From Coniferiporia sulphurascens (lineage: Eukaryota; Basidiomycota; Agaricomycetes; Hymenochaetales; Hymenochaetaceae): 64,000 nt of DNA. Location: contig NBBA01000002.1 in assembly GCA_002794785.1 (NCBI GenBank), positions 1,550,001 through 1,614,000 on the forward strand. The letters run 5' to 3'. The notes below the pieces were generated by a model. That model did not search any database. It had not been told where the DNA came from and saw nothing but the letters and a program-made list of their open reading frames with translations. Of the stretch, positions 10,806 through 23,700 are shown one piece after another; positions within the stretch are counted from its first letter, which is position 1; each line of letters starts with the position of its first letter. The position numbers were made by a program, and so were the translations under genes.

Positions 10806-13800
10806 TAGAGACGATCTCTGTCTTGCAGTGGAATGCCGCCTGCTCCCTAGCAGCGATACATTCCCTAATTCCTGTCCTTACAACTGACCCCTCCCCCCTG
10901 CACCTAATTCTTATCCAGGAACCGCCCTGGTATCAAATAGGCCTACAACCATCACTCACCAACCCGACTGGCACCCCGGTCCTCAACGTCCCTACCATCC
11001 CGGGCTACATTCCCATCCTACCGCCAGAGGTCTGCCCTCGAGTAGTCACGTATGTATCCAGGGCCCTCCCTCCCACCTCATGGTCGATCCTTGGGGCTGC
11101 ATCCTACAGCACTGATGTATTGACGGTGGAGATATGATCCCAACTCACTCTCCGGGTGTGCAACTACTATGGCATGCACCCCCCGGACAGAGAGAACGCC
11201 TCCCCCCAGTACCCCAGTGAGTCTTTCCTATTCTCACTCCCCTCGGTGCTAGCCACCACCCTACTCGTGGCGGGCGACTTCAACCGTCGCCACCACACGT
11301 GGTCCGACTTCTCCGTCCCACAATGGGATGACTTGGGGGCGCAACCCCTCGATGATTTCTTCCGTGGGCATGGCCTGGTGCCTGCTCACCTTCCTGACTC
11401 TGACTCGTGGCCTGATGGTAACCACCATCGGTGCCCCATTGACATGATCTGGGCCCTACCCTCGGTCAACCCTGACTCTATATTAGATTCAGCCACATCC
11501 GACCCCTCACCACTGTCCGATCATGCTATCCTATGCTGGTCAGTGCCATTTCGGCCCCCCCCTCCTGTCTTAAAGACACGTAGGCTACTCCCAGCTGACA
11601 AAGAGGAATGGACCGACATAGCCTTCCCTCTCCTCAAAATAGCCCTCGGCCTCCTGGGGCACAACACCCATGACCCGGACATCAAAGCTAAAGCGGTTAT
11701 CGACTCCATGGTTGCTGCCCTCCAGCCATTCACCCGCCTCTCAAAGCCATCAAAAATGGAAGTCCCATGGTGGTCACCCCACTGCAAGACCCTCCTGTCC
11801 GCCATCACAACGGCAACCACCCCCATACAGCACGCATCAGCAAGAAGAGCCTTTAAAAGGGGCATACGGACGGCCAAACGGCAGTTCTATGCCGACCAGG
11901 CATCAGAAGCAGACGCCTCCAACATCTGGAACTGGGCCAAGCGTGGCCTCGGCAACCAACCCACACCCATCCCATCGCTGAAACAGCAAGACAGTACCTT
12001 TACCCAAATGGACGAGGAGAAAGGTGAGCTCTTCCGCGAAACTTTCTTCATGCCCCCCCCACCCCAGGCAGCGGCCAACACCCCGCCACCACCCCAACCA
12101 GCTGCCCTGCCCATACTCCTTGCGGAGCTAACAGGGGCACTGTCCGACACATCCAACTTGTCGGCTCCAGGCCTCTTGGGAATAGACTACCGCCCCCTGA
12201 AATGGGTGGTGGACGCCTACCCTGATGAGATTCTTACACTTTTCAACGACTGCTTGCGCTTGGGGCACCACCCCGAATGCTGGTGGGTGGCAAAAGTAGT
12301 AATGCTCCAGAAGCCAAACAAGAAGGACCCCTTTTCGCCACACTCATACCGGCCCATCACCCTCGAGGAGACCCTAGGGAAACTCCTCGAAAAGATTATC
12401 GCTAACCGGCTCCAGTATCTCGTGAACACGAGGGACTGGCTGCCACCTAACCAATATGGGGGGTGTCAGGGCCATTCGGTCTATGATGCCGCCCAACACC
12501 TTCTACAGATTGTGGAATGTGCCCACTCAGAGGGCCGTGTGTGCTCGGTCCTAGCAGTTGACATACAAGGTTTCTTCGACTCAGTGCACCCACAGCTCCT
12601 CCACCAACAACTGCTGGACCTTGGTTGCGCCCCAGACATGGCTGACTGGTGTCTGTCCTTCATGACGGATCGGCAGGTAGCCGTTGCCTTCGACGGCACC
12701 ACCCTCCCAACTGCCCCTAAACCCGACCTCGGCACCCCCCAGGGATTGCCAGTCTCCCCCATCCTGTCAACTATATTTGCAGGGGTGGTCCTCTGGTACT
12801 TTCACCAAGCTGGCACCACTGCCCTGGCATATGTAGACAACCACTTACTTATCTGTGTAGGACCTTCCGTAGCATCCAACTGCCATGAGCTAGCACACAC
12901 CTACCAACAACTCGACACCCTCTTCAGCACCATTGGTCTCAACATCGAAGCCGCCAAGACAGAGTGTCTCCACTTCCACCCCCCTCGGTGATGCACCGGC
13001 TACAACGGCTGGGACACTGCTGGCGTACAGGTCAACCCCGACACCCTCATCTGTCCCTCAATCCCACTCCAGTGGCTGGGGATATGGTGGGACCCAGGCC
13101 TCTCCTTCAAACCCCATGTTGAGCGCATGTGCTCCAAAGGGCTCTCCACCCTCGCTGCACTCCACACACTAGGTAACACCCAATGCGGCATATCGGCCCT
13201 TCTACTTCGCTGCCTATACACCTCCTGTGTTCGCTCCGTCCTGTCATGGGGAGTGCCAGTCTGGTACCACGGCCGCTGCCAAAAAACCCTGGTAAACCAC
13301 CTGCAGGCGGTACAAAACACGGCCTGCCGTTGGATCTTGGGCGTCTTCAAAGGTGCCTCCCCCCATTCCACTAATTTTCTCTGCTCCGTTCCCCCTCTCT
13401 CTTTCTATTTTGAATATATAAAGACAACCCATTCTCTGCATCTCTGGCGCACCCTGCACTCTGTTGGTCACAAACTTTTTAAAAATGTAACTAATAGACC
13501 CTTCTCCCTTTCTTTACAGGTCCGAGCCCCTCGGGTTCAACAGGTCCCTGCATACACGCATCCCCCATGGACAGACCCACTGGCATTCACGAAGGGCCAG
13601 GTCCGCTTTACCACCCCCATCACCCCGGTTAGCGCCGACACCCAAAGATCGTTCGTAACAGCCGCGTTCCAACTAAGCTCCACCCCCCACGTCCAGGTAT
13701 TCACCAACGGCTCTCACATTGACAATAAGTCGGGCTCAGCCATCTGCGCAATGCTGGGCAACACCCAACTCCGGTCATGCCGACTTGAGTCCCCCACCTG

Positions 13801-14797
13801 CGCCACAGCTATGGACGCCAAGGAGTTCTCCCTCGCCACGGCCCCGGGCTGGGTAGCACACCGTCTCCCAGCTCAATTGCGCATCGCATCGGACATCTTC
13901 TTTTTGTCCGATTTGCTGACCGCCCTCCACCTCTTCCAAACTTGGGCCACCGCTCCGGGCGCCCACCTCCTCCACATTTGGAAAGCGGGTGTGGAGACTC
14001 TGCTAGACTTGTTCCCCCAGCTCACCATCCATTTTGTATGGTGTCCCGGACACTCGGACATCCATGGAAATGAATGGGCTGACATGGAAGCAAAGCTGGT
14101 GACCAAGCTCCCCCCATCTGACCTCAAACCTTCCACCTCCGCCTTGAAAGAGGTCACCATTCGCACCCTCATGGAATGATGGATGCTCTCACTAGCCCAC
14201 CCCCTTGCCTCAACTGCTGATAAATACCTGGCAGTCCATGGCCTACCTTCATGCCGACCACGTAAGCTCCTCATGCACTCGGTCAACCACCCACGCAGCG
14301 AGCTATCCGCAGTAGCTCAGGTCCTCTGCCACGCAGGTCCCTACAGGGGATACTGGCTGAGTTTCAACTCAGCCTACCGACGCAGGCATGGCTTGATCTC
14401 GCACTGCAGATGGCACAACCACCCCCCCTGGCCTGCACAGTCGACCGCACACATCCTTGGCAGCTGTAGCACCTTCCATCCATGGATACGACGCATGTGG
14501 CCACCTCAGGACCCTCTCCCAGTCCACCACTCAGAGTGGGCCGATGAAAACCACCTCCCGGTTTTGTGCCACTGGCTAAAGCTGATGGGGCACCTTAACC
14601 GCCTTTCCGACTGCACCGCAGGCACCATCCGGCTATTGTTCGCCACGATGGACCTCGACGGGCACCCCACCGACGAGGATATGGACTTGGACCTCCTATG
14701 GGATTACATGTGTCATATGCTCGGACCCCAAACCCAGGACTCGGACCCAGCCCTTTTAGAGCTCTCAGGTACACTCCCTCCTTTTCCGCTTGAGTAA
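10802..14797 (+). pseudogene. ORF2 (endonuclease-RT-RNase H), family A, full length with three TGA stops
   Basis: One continuous frame of 1,331 codons plus stop, interrupted only by TGA at 11135, 12989 and 14177, each at a CGA of sister copies. Domains: endonuclease residues 1-240 (WN near 10, IQEPPW near 40, GDFN near 158, SDH near 238); RT about 400-780 (motif A VDIQGFFDS near 586, motif B PQGLPVSP near 645); thumb; RNase H about 960-1100; HC-H-C finger near 1200. The catalytic motif reads YVDN and the first RNase H motif reads FTNGS (both Asp to Asn), so it would be inactive even without the stops. Confidence 0.88.
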
Positions 14798-15121
14798 AGC
14801 CTGCCTTTCAGTATCCCCCATGATACATCCCGGCTGGCGCTCTCACCCTCCCTTTCCACTTCTAAGCTTCCTACTTTAACCTGCCCTCAACTGCCTGGTT
14901 TGTTCATAGTGATATGTATCCCTCCCTCTCTCAGTCTCATCACCAAATAGGGGCTCTTCACACATTGGCACCCCTCGGGGAGCAGAGCCCCTGCCCAGTT
15001 TTGTGCGATGCGCAATGACGGGCGCCTCCGTTGTTATGTAGTTAGGGCCCCCCCTTCGGGGGGCAGCTTGTAATTATGTAATACTGCAGGAATAATAATA
15101 ATAATAATAATTTTAAAAAAA

Positions 15122-16549
15122 AATTTCTTATGTTCCACTCCCCCTTTTTTCGCTTATTTTGAGTATTTAAAGACCAACCATTCCTTGTGCCTCTGGCGCA
15201 CCCCCCATCGAGTAGGGCAGAAAAAGTTCAATCCTAATGCTAACACACCTTTTTCACTTTCATTGCAGGTCTGCATCCCCCGAGTCCAATGGATCCCAGC
15301 GTACACGCACCCCCCCTGGACGGACCCACTTGCCTTTGGTCAAGGTTGAATCGTCTTCTCAGCCCCAAGGCAGCCAGTCTCAGAGGAAATGTGCGACCAC
15401 TATGTTGCCCAAGCCCAGACTCTCTGCACCAACTCCTCCCTGCAGGTGTTCACTGATGGCTCCTGCATTGGCAATACCTCAGGCTCTGCCATCTGTGGCA
15501 TGAAGGGGGACAACTACATCACCTCCCTCCGACTTGCCTCTCCCACATGCACCACAGCTACAAACACCGAGATTTTCTCCTTAGTGACCGCCCCAGGCTG
15601 GGCTGCATGCCGACTCCAACACCTGCTGCCAGATGTCCAGGAGATCTACTTCCTCTCAGATTCCCTGACAGCCCTAGGCCTATTCCGCATGTGGCCCTCA
15701 GCATCAGGGGCCCAGCTCCTCCCCCTATGGAAGGCGGGGGTCAAGACCCTTCTCGACTCCTTCCCGAATCTAACCATTCATTTCTGATGGTGCCTGGGAC
15801 ATGAGGCAATTCCAGGGAACAAATGGGCGGATTCCGAGGTGAAGCTTGCAACACAGCTTCCCCCGTCCTCCCTCCCTCCCTCTATCTCCGCTCTGAAGGA
15901 AGTGGCGACTCGCACCCTCAGCGAGCATTGGTCCTTGCAAACGGCCTGCCCCCTAGCCTCTACAGCCAACAAATACCTGGCAGTATCAGGGCCCCCCACC
16001 CTGCAACCAAGAAAGCTAATCACCATCTCAGTCGACCACCCCCGCTCGGAGCTCACTGCGGTGGTGCAGGTCCTCTGTCACACCGGTCCCTACAGGGGCT
16101 ACTGGCTGAGCTTCGACTCGGCCTACCGGTGCAGACATGGCCTGATCTCCCACTGCAGATGGCACAACCACCCACCCTGGCCAGCACAGTCAACCTCCCA
16201 CGTCCTAGGTGGATGCAAAACATTCCAGCCTTGGGTATGACAAGTCTGGCCAAGAAGCGACCCCCTCCCTGTCCACCACACCAAATGGGCAGATGAAAAC
16301 CACCTCCTAGTCCTCAGACACTGGCTACGTCTTACAGGACACCTCAACCGAATGTCCAACCACACGGCCAGAGCTATTCACCCCGCCTTTGCAGCTATGG
16401 ACCTGGACGGACTCCTGACTGACAATGACCTGGACTTGGACACCCTCAGGGGCTACGTGCATAGGTTGCTCGGATCCAGGACTCAGGATGTGGACCCAGC
16501 CCTTTTGGAGCTCTCAGGTACACTCCCACCATTTCCCTCTGACTCTTGA
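15122..16549 (+). pseudogene. ORF2 RNase H and C-terminus, family C
   Basis: A single frame from 15122 to the terminal TGA at 16547, with internal TGA at 15347, 15785 and 16238, all at CGA-type sites. RNase H shows FTDGSCIGNTSGSA (near 15450), FLSDSLTAL and GHEAIPGNKWAD. The C-terminal finger (RWHNHPPWPAQSTSHVLGGC, near 16160-16215) is retained. RNase H degrades the RNA template after first-strand synthesis. Confidence 0.82.
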
Positions 16550-16887
16550 CTGCCCTTCAGATTCCCCATTGGTTTCTTCTATGGCACTTGCAGCCGCTCC
16601 TTTCCTCTTCTAAGGGACTCCTAATTGCCTGATCTTGCTCTTTGCCAGGTTCGGTGTTTCGTAGTCACAATATGTATGCCTCCTCCTCTCTTCCCCTATT
16701 TAACCCTAATAGGGCACATAAGTACACTAGGCCTCCCATGGGAGGCATGTGCCCCACCCAGTTTCGCTCGATGAGCGATGACAGGCGCCTCAGTAGTTAG
16801 GTAGTTTACAGGCGGCCCCTCCAGGGCCGCAGGTGTATTATGTAGTGCAGTAGGAATAATAAATTTAAATAAAATAAAATAAAAAAA
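16550..16887 (+). other. Family C 3' UTR, hairpins and tail (representative)
   Basis: It differs in sequence from the A/B 3' UTR but keeps the same layout: a perfect 6 bp stem TCGCTC-GAT-GAGCGA near 16767, a GC hairpin near 16811-16833 (GCGGCCCC pairing with GGGCCGC), a TATTATGTAGTGCAG stretch and then GGAATAAT plus an A-rich tail. The minus C copy at 58356-58679 carries the same layout. Confidence 0.75.
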
Positions 16888-17307
16888 GTTGTCAGGGGGC
16901 AGGCCTAGAGCTGATGGAAGCCATCTGACGTGAAATAGAAGACACATCAGTTGTCAGGCGCTTGACTGCATCTGTCAGCGCCCTCATTTCTGGGGTCACG
17001 GGGGCGGTGCCTGGGGTCCCGGTGGTGGCCGGGGCCCTTTGGGGGGGGCGAGCTGGGGTGAAGGGTTCTGGGAGGGCGATTACCGCCCCCTCCCTCGCAA
17101 AGTTGTAGGCCATCACTGCGTTGCAGTAGATGATGTTCTGGGGGTATGTCCTGTCTTGCTCTATGTTGACCAGTGTCTGTTGGACGTTCCAGAGGAGGTC
17201 GCCCACAAACTGCGTGGCCTTGATGTTGATCGTCTCGGTGGTGGCGTTCCTGGTTTGCTGGTCAAAGTCATTCAGGGCATGGGTGAGGGAGTACATGAAC
17301 CCTGCAG
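16888..17307 (-). mobile_element. Outer minus-strand family A copy, segment 2 (ORF1 middle)
   Basis: Upstream continuation of 4690-6744. It encodes, on the minus strand, an in-frame ORF1 stretch from FMYSLTHALNDFDQQTRN to ISSRPAP. Its own upstream part is cut at 17307 by the full-length minus B element; the rest of this copy is not found elsewhere in the window. Confidence 0.85.
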
Positions 17308-17624
17308 TTTTTTTAAAATTATTATTATTATTATTCCTGCAGTATTACATCATTACAAGCTGCCCCCCCGAAGGGGGGGCCCTAACTACATAACAATGGA
17401 GGCGCCCATCATCGTGCAACACACGAAACTGGGTGGGGGCCCTGCTCCCCAAGGGGAGCCAGAGTGGGAAGGGCCCCTATTAGTGAGGTAACAGAAAGAG
17501 GGAGGAATACATATCACTACAGCCAAGCCAAACGGACAACATCAGGCAAAAGGGGGTAGCTTAGAATTGGAAAGGGGGGGTGAGAGCACTGGCCGGGACA
17601 TTTGAGGGGGAGTCCGAAAGGCAT

Positions 17625-18640
17625 TCACAGATCAGAGGAAAAGGGGGGAAGCGCACCTGAAAGCTCCGAAAGAGCCGGGTCCGGGTCCTGGGTACAGGTT
17701 CCAAGCATATGACTCATATAATCCCGGAGGAGGTCCAAGTCCATATCTTCGTCAGTCGGGTGCCCCTCAAGTTCCATCATGGCGAAGGCCAGACAGATGG
17801 AGGCAGAGGTGCAGTCTGAGAAGCAGTTAAGATGCCCTGTCAGCTTCAGCCAGCAGCGCAGAACCTGGAGGCAGTTTTCCTCAGCCCATTCAGCATGGTG
17901 GGTTGGAAGTGGGTCATGGAGGGGCCATACCCTGCGAATCCAGGGGCGGAAAGTGCGACATCCACCCAAGATGTGGGTGGTCAACTGGGCTGGCCAGGGG
18001 GGGTGGTTATGCCATCAGCAGTGCGAGATCAGGCCGTGCCTGTGTCGGTAGGCTGAGTCGAAGCTCAGCCAGTAACCCCCATAGGGACCGGCATGACACA
18101 GAACCTGGGCGACTGCTGAGAGCTCCCGGCAGGGGTGGTCCACCAACTGTGTCATGAGTTTTCGGGGACATCGGGAGGGGATGCCACTGACAGCTAGGTA
18201 TTTGTTGGCTGTCGAGGCGAGGGGGTGGGTGAGAGAAAGGGTCCATCACTCCATGAGGGTGTTGACGGTGACCTCTTTCAGTGTGGAGGTGGAGGGTGCG
18301 AGGGGAGACGGGGGGAGGTTCATTGCAAACTTCGCCTCGCGGTCTGCCCATTCATTCCCCGGGATGTTCGAGTGACCCGGGCACCAAACAAAATGAACAG
18401 AAAGATCCGGGTACGAGTCCAAGAGGGTCTGGACCCCTGCCTTCCATTGGTGGAGGAGATGCGCACCTGGAACTGGCGCCCATGTTTGGATCAGGTGGAG
18501 TGCCGTCAGCGAATCTGACAAAAAGAAGATGTCGGATGCAACCAGCAGGTGCTCCCAGAGATGGTGTGCAGCCCAGCTAGGTGCGGAGGTGAGAGAGAAG
18601 ATTTCTGCGTCCGTAGCTGTGGCGCAGGTGGGGGAGGCAA
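17625..18640 (-). pseudogene. ORF2 RNase H C-terminus of the minus B copy
   Basis: Continues the ORF2 interrupted at 25058. Visible are FLSDSLTALHLI, HFVWCPGHSNIPGNEWAD (near 18380), the finger region and the MELEGHPTDEDMDLD motif, ending at a proper stop at 17625. A TGA at 18248-18246 replaces CGA and a few bases lost near 18110 shift the frame locally. Confidence 0.78.
18627..18640. repeat. Target-site duplication (pair with 25058-25071)
   Basis: ggtgggggaggcaa flanks the plus B element 18641-25057 and lies in the RNase H region of the minus B copy. Confidence 0.9.
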
Positions 18641-18698
18641 CATCCTTCTTGACCAGTAACCACCACCATCGACTAGTGCGGGCAGCTAAAACTCCCCC

Positions 18699-20732
18699 AT
18701 GTCAAACCCCAGTGGATACAGAAATGCTCTACGTTTGACTCGACCACCCCTCCCACCTCCCTCATCGGCCAGCACCGATGCCGACAGGGCCGCCAGGGCT
18801 GCCTCCACTTGGGTGGCTGCTGGCAACGTCGCCACTGCTATGCACAGCACAACCCCCACTCCTGCCCAAATCGACCCAGGCCTCCCAGCATCATCCCCAG
18901 ACACTCTCCAGCTTGCTCCGTCCCCTGCCATTGGCGTCTCGAACACCGAGTTTACTCGGGCTTTTGCACACATCAGCCGCCCCCCGTCCGAAGGCTCCAA
19001 CCCCCCGGCCGGCTCCAACGAGCCCGGTGGGATGGAGGACATCCTCGAGAACCCACACACACCCTCGCCACCACTGACCCACAAGCGCTCCGCAGAGAGC
19101 CTCTCCCCGCACATCCCCCCGCCCCTGCCCTCGAGACCAGTTCAAGCCGCACACGGCAGGGTTCATGTACTCCATCTCCCATGCCTTGGAGGACTTCGAC
19201 CGGAAGACCCTCTGCACCAATATCGCAGAGACTGACACGGCTGCTGCCCAGTTTGTAGGGGACCTCCTCTGGAACCTTCAGCAAACCATCACCGGCATCA
19301 TTAGGGACGAGGGGGGCCCCCAACACATCGTCTCCCGCAACATGGAGATGGCCTACAACTTTGCCAGGAAGGGAGCGGAAGCCTCCCTCCCAGCACCCTT
19401 CGCCCCAGCCCCCCCTGTCAAAGGACCCCGGCCACCACCCCCCAACCCTCTGCCCAGACCAGGACCCCCGGAACCACTAACGTCTCACCCGATGTGGCCG
19501 CGCTGACTAACATTGTTAAGCAGCTCTCCACAGAGGTCGCTTCCATCTCCCGACAGGTCTCAACCCTTGTCAACCAGCCCGCCCCCTGCACCCCACTGGC
19601 CCAGAAAGCCCAGGCCCCTACCACCACCCCCCAGGCCGCCATTGCCGCAGCACCAATATCCTATGCCCAGGTGGCGGCTGCCCCAGCTCCACCCACCGCC
19701 TCCAACCCCAACCCAGCTGCACCTGCTCTGGGTGCTGTCTTTATGACAGTGACCCACAAGAAGAAGAAAAAGCAACACCAAGTTCCACCCCCACCCCCGA
19801 TGTACGCCAAGGACCCCACCCTGGTCCTCCTCCCAGCGATCACGCTTAAATCCGAGATCCAGCTCCTGGCCATGTGCCTCACCACCACTGCTCGTGAGTT
19901 CTTCTCCTCCCTTCCCACTGCTGACCAGGTCACGGTCCTGGCCTCCTCCTTCAACGTGAAGGGGAACCTCGTGACCTCTTTCGCCAAGCGTCCCCCCTCC
20001 GCCTCCCCAGCCACGGACACGATCATTGATCGACACTCCGTGGCCTTCGCAGCCCACATGTGTGAGCACTGCCTCTCGGTCCCGGTCGACAAGATCCCTG
20101 AGCAGTACACGCTCACCCCCATCCGTGTCTGCCCCCGGTCTGCCCTCCACATCTCCATGGTGCCCTGCATGGACTACCTCTTCGGTCAGAATGGCCACAC
20201 CATATCCCCCAAGGCCCTCATGGCCGAAATACGGAACAATCCGTCTCTCCGCCCCCTCGACTTTGTAGTCGACCCTCACTTTGCCACCACCGAAGAGCAC
20301 CTCCCGACCCTCCAGAAGTGCCCTGTGGCATTCTCCTTCTCCGACCCCGATGGATCCATCAGGGTGCAACTCCTCAAGCGCCCACGTGTATGGCTATTCG
20401 GCTCCGCCCTCTCCCTCTCGGTCCCACCGTACTGCCCCAGCCTCACACAATGTGAGCACTGCCAGGGCCTCGGCCATGGAACGAGGGGGTGCCGCGCCCA
20501 GCCCTGCTGTGCCGACTGTGGGGGAGGACATCTCACCCGCAACCACTGTAAGTCGTGCACATCCTGCACCTCCAAAGCCGTCGAGGGTGACCACTGCCCT
20601 CACCCCTGCTACTGCACAAACTGCAAAGGCAACCACCCTGCTACCCTACCTCAATGCCCCAAGAAACGGCGTTTCCGCCAAATCGAGGCAGCCATTGATG
20701 GACCTGACAATGACCACATGGAGGACCAATGA
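18699..20732 (+). pseudogene. ORF1 (gag-like), family B
   Basis: ATG at 18699 after the 57 nt leader. The N-terminal part is open to about 19140, where the frame shifts. The FMYSISHALEDFDRKT block continues in a second frame to 19506. The C-terminal 412 codons (19494-20732) are open, from AALTNIVKQLSTEV through KKKKKQHQV and YAKDPTLVL to the zinc knuckles (CEHCQGLGHGTRGC near 20450; CADCGGGHLTRNHCKSC; CTNCKGNHPATLPQC). Its TGA overlaps the ORF2 ATG (ATGA, 20729-20732). Unlike A, it has no long glutamine tract. Confidence 0.85.
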
Positions 20733-23700
20733 ATAGAGACATCTCTATTCTTCAGTGGAATGCCGCACGCTCTCTAGCCGCTGTCCATTCCCTCTTCCCG
20801 ATCCTCACTACTGACCCATCCCCGCCCACCATTATATTGATTCAGGAACCCCCCTGGTACCAAATCAGCCTCCAGCCATCCCTCACCGACCCCACCGGCT
20901 CGCCGGTCCTCAATGTCCCCTCCCTCCCCAGGTACATAGCAGTCCTACCCCCGGCCACTCAGCCCAGGGTGGTCACATATGTTTCCCGAGCCATCCCCAC
21001 CACCTCATGGTCTGTCCTCAGGGCTGCCTCATCAGGCACCGATGTCCTCACCATCAAAATCCGTGCCCACCTTACGATCTGACTGTGCAACTTCTACAGG
21101 ATGCATGCACCAGACCACACCACCACTACCCCACAATACCCAGGTGAGTCGTTCCTCTACATGATCCCGCCAGTCTTGGCCTCCACCCTCCTAGTGGCAG
21201 GTGACTTCAACCATCACCACCACTCATGGTCCAAACTCCTCACCTCTCGGCAGGAGGATTTGAGGGCGCAACCCCTCGATGACTTCTTCCGAGAGCACGG
21301 CCTTGCGCCAGCTCACCTCCCAGACTCTGACTCACGGCCCATTGACAATCATCAGCGGTGCCCTATTGACATGATCTGGGCCCCACCCGCCATCAACCCC
21401 GACTCCATCATAGACTCGGGCTCATCAACCATCTCCCCACTGTCCAACCACACTATGCTACACTGGTCCCTGCCATCTCGACCCCCACCCCCTGTCATGA
21501 AAACGCGCTGGCTGCTCCCAGACGACAGAGAAACCTGGACCGACATTGCCTTTCCATTACTTGAAACTGCCTTCAGCCTCCTGGCGGGCGATACCACCAC
21601 CCTAGACACCAAAGCACAGGCAGTAGTCGCCTCCATGACCGCCACCCTCGCCTCCTTCACCCGACTCGCCAAGCTGTGCAAAACCGAGGTCCCATGGTGG
21701 ACCCCGACATGTAAATCGCTCCTCCAGGCGATATCGATGGCCACCACCCCCCTTCAGCGATCAGCAGCCTGCCGCACATTCAAGTGTGGCGTATGAGCGG
21801 CCAAGCGGCATTTTTATGCCGACCAAGCCGACTCTGCAGACGCCACCAACATCTGGAGCTGGGCCAAGCATGGCCTTGGCAACTGACCCACACCCATCCC
21901 ATTGTTAAAAAAGGGCGATGGCACCTTCACCCAATTGGATGATGAGAAAGGTGAGCTCTTTCGCACGACCTTCTTCATGCCCCCCCCACCACCAGTAGAG
22001 GCCGTCTCCCCCCACCCCCCCCCCAACCAGCTGCCCCGCCTATACTCCTAGTGGAGCTTATGGGGGCACTGGCCGACACCTCCAACTTGTTGGCTCCAGG
22101 CCTCTCAGGAATCAGCTATTGCCCACTAAAATGGGTGGTAGATGCTTACCCTGAAGAGATACTTACACTTTTCAATGACTGCCTACGCATGGGGCACCAC
22201 CCCAAGTGCTGGCGGGCAGCAAAGGTGGTAATGCTACGGAAGCCTAACAAGAAGGACCCATTCTCGCCAAGATCATATCGGCCCATCACCCTTGAGGAGA
22301 CCTTAGGGAAACTCCTCAAAAAGATCATAGCTAACCGGCTCCAGTTCCTCGCTAACACGTGGGACTGGCTGCCACCTAACCAATACAGGGGGCATCAGGG
22401 ACACTCAGTCTACAACGCTGCCCAGCACCTCCTACAGATAGCAGAACGCACCCATGCAGAGGGCCTTGTATGCTCGGTCCTCGTGGTCGACATACAGGGT
22501 TTCTTCGATTCAGTGCACCCGCAACTCCTCCACCGACAACTGCTGGACCTCCAGTGCCTGCCCAACATGGCAGACTGGTGCCTCTCCTTCATGACGGATA
22601 GGCAGGTAGCCATCGCATTCAATGGCACCACCCTCCCAACCGCCCAGAAACCCGACCTTGGCACCCCTCAAGGATCACCAGTATCCCCTATCCTGTCCAC
22701 CATCTTTGCGGGCGTGGTTCTCTGGAAATTTCATCAAACCGGCACCACAGCCCTCGCATATGTGGACGTCCACCTCCTTGTTTGCGTCAGCCCCAGCGTG
22801 GCATCCAACTGCCAGTGACTCACTGCCGCCTACCACCAACTCGACACTCTCTTCGGCGACATTGGTCTCAACATCGAAGCCGCCAAGACAGAGTGCCTAC
22901 ACTTCCGCCCACCCCAGCGCTGCTCCTCAGCATACACCAACTGGGACTCAGCCGGGGTTCAGGTCAACCCAACCACGCTCATCCGACCATCAATCCCCCT
23001 CAGATGGCTGGGGATTTGGTGGGATCCCGCCCTCACCTTCAAGGCCCATGTCGAGCGAATGCGCTCCAAAGGCCTCTCCACCCTCGCCACCCTTCGCATC
23101 CTCGGCAACACCGAACGCGGCATCTCGGCCCTTCTCCTATGTCGCCTATATATCGCCTGCATCCACTCAGTACTCACATGGGGTGCGCTGGTTTGGTACC
23201 ATGGCCGATGCCAAAAAACCTTAGTAAGCCGCCTGCAGGCAGTGCAAAACACGGCATGCAGATGGATTCTCGGCGTCTACAAAGGCGCCTCCCCTTTCTC
23301 TACAAATTTCCTTTGTTCCCTTCCCCCCCTTTCTTATTATTTCGAATATGCTAAGACTCTCCATTCTCTGCACCTATGGCGCACCCCGCACTCCGTTGGT
23401 AGAAAATGTTTCTATAAAACCATAACTAACCGCCCCTTTTCCACTTCTCTGCAGGTCCGGGTCCCCCGGGTTCAACCAGTCCCTGCATACACTCATCCCC
23501 CATGGACAGATCCTCTGGCATTTACGAATGGTCGAGTTTCGTTTGCCTCTCCTATCACTCCAGTCAGCAAGGACACCCGCAAGGAATTCATGGAAGCTGC
23601 ACACTCCCTGAGCACCCTCCCCCACCTCCAGGTCTTCACCAATGGCTCCTGCATGGGCACAAAGTCTGGTTCTGCCGTCTGCGCCATGCTGGGCCTCACC

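Larger units (their letters stand above)
7455..15121 (+). mobile_element. LINE family A, full-length, split by a minus A insertion
   Basis: Complete A element from the conserved 5' terminus to an (AAT)n/A tail (15092-15121), with a perfect 14 bp target-site duplication. Without the 1.2 kb insertion at 8830-10027 it is about 6.5 kb. ORF1 is broken; ORF2 stays in a single frame from 10802 to 14797. Confidence 0.92.
15122..16887 (+). mobile_element. LINE family C, second segment (RNase H, 3' UTR, tail)
   Basis: Continuation of the C element begun at 6745, after the nested A copy. It ends in an AT-rich tail (aataataaatttaaataaaat type, 16849-16887) followed by the 14 bp duplication at 16888. Confidence 0.9.

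Noticed and set aside
15090..15121. AAT-repeat tails as independent microsatellites
   Set aside because: They always follow the conserved LINE 3' end and sit at duplications, so they are element tails.
19560..20369. 269-codon frame opposite ORF1 of the B copy
   Set aside because: Antisense shadow of a GC-rich coding region; composition is Gly/Val/Asp-rich and mirrors ORF1 codons. Many similar shadows were left out.
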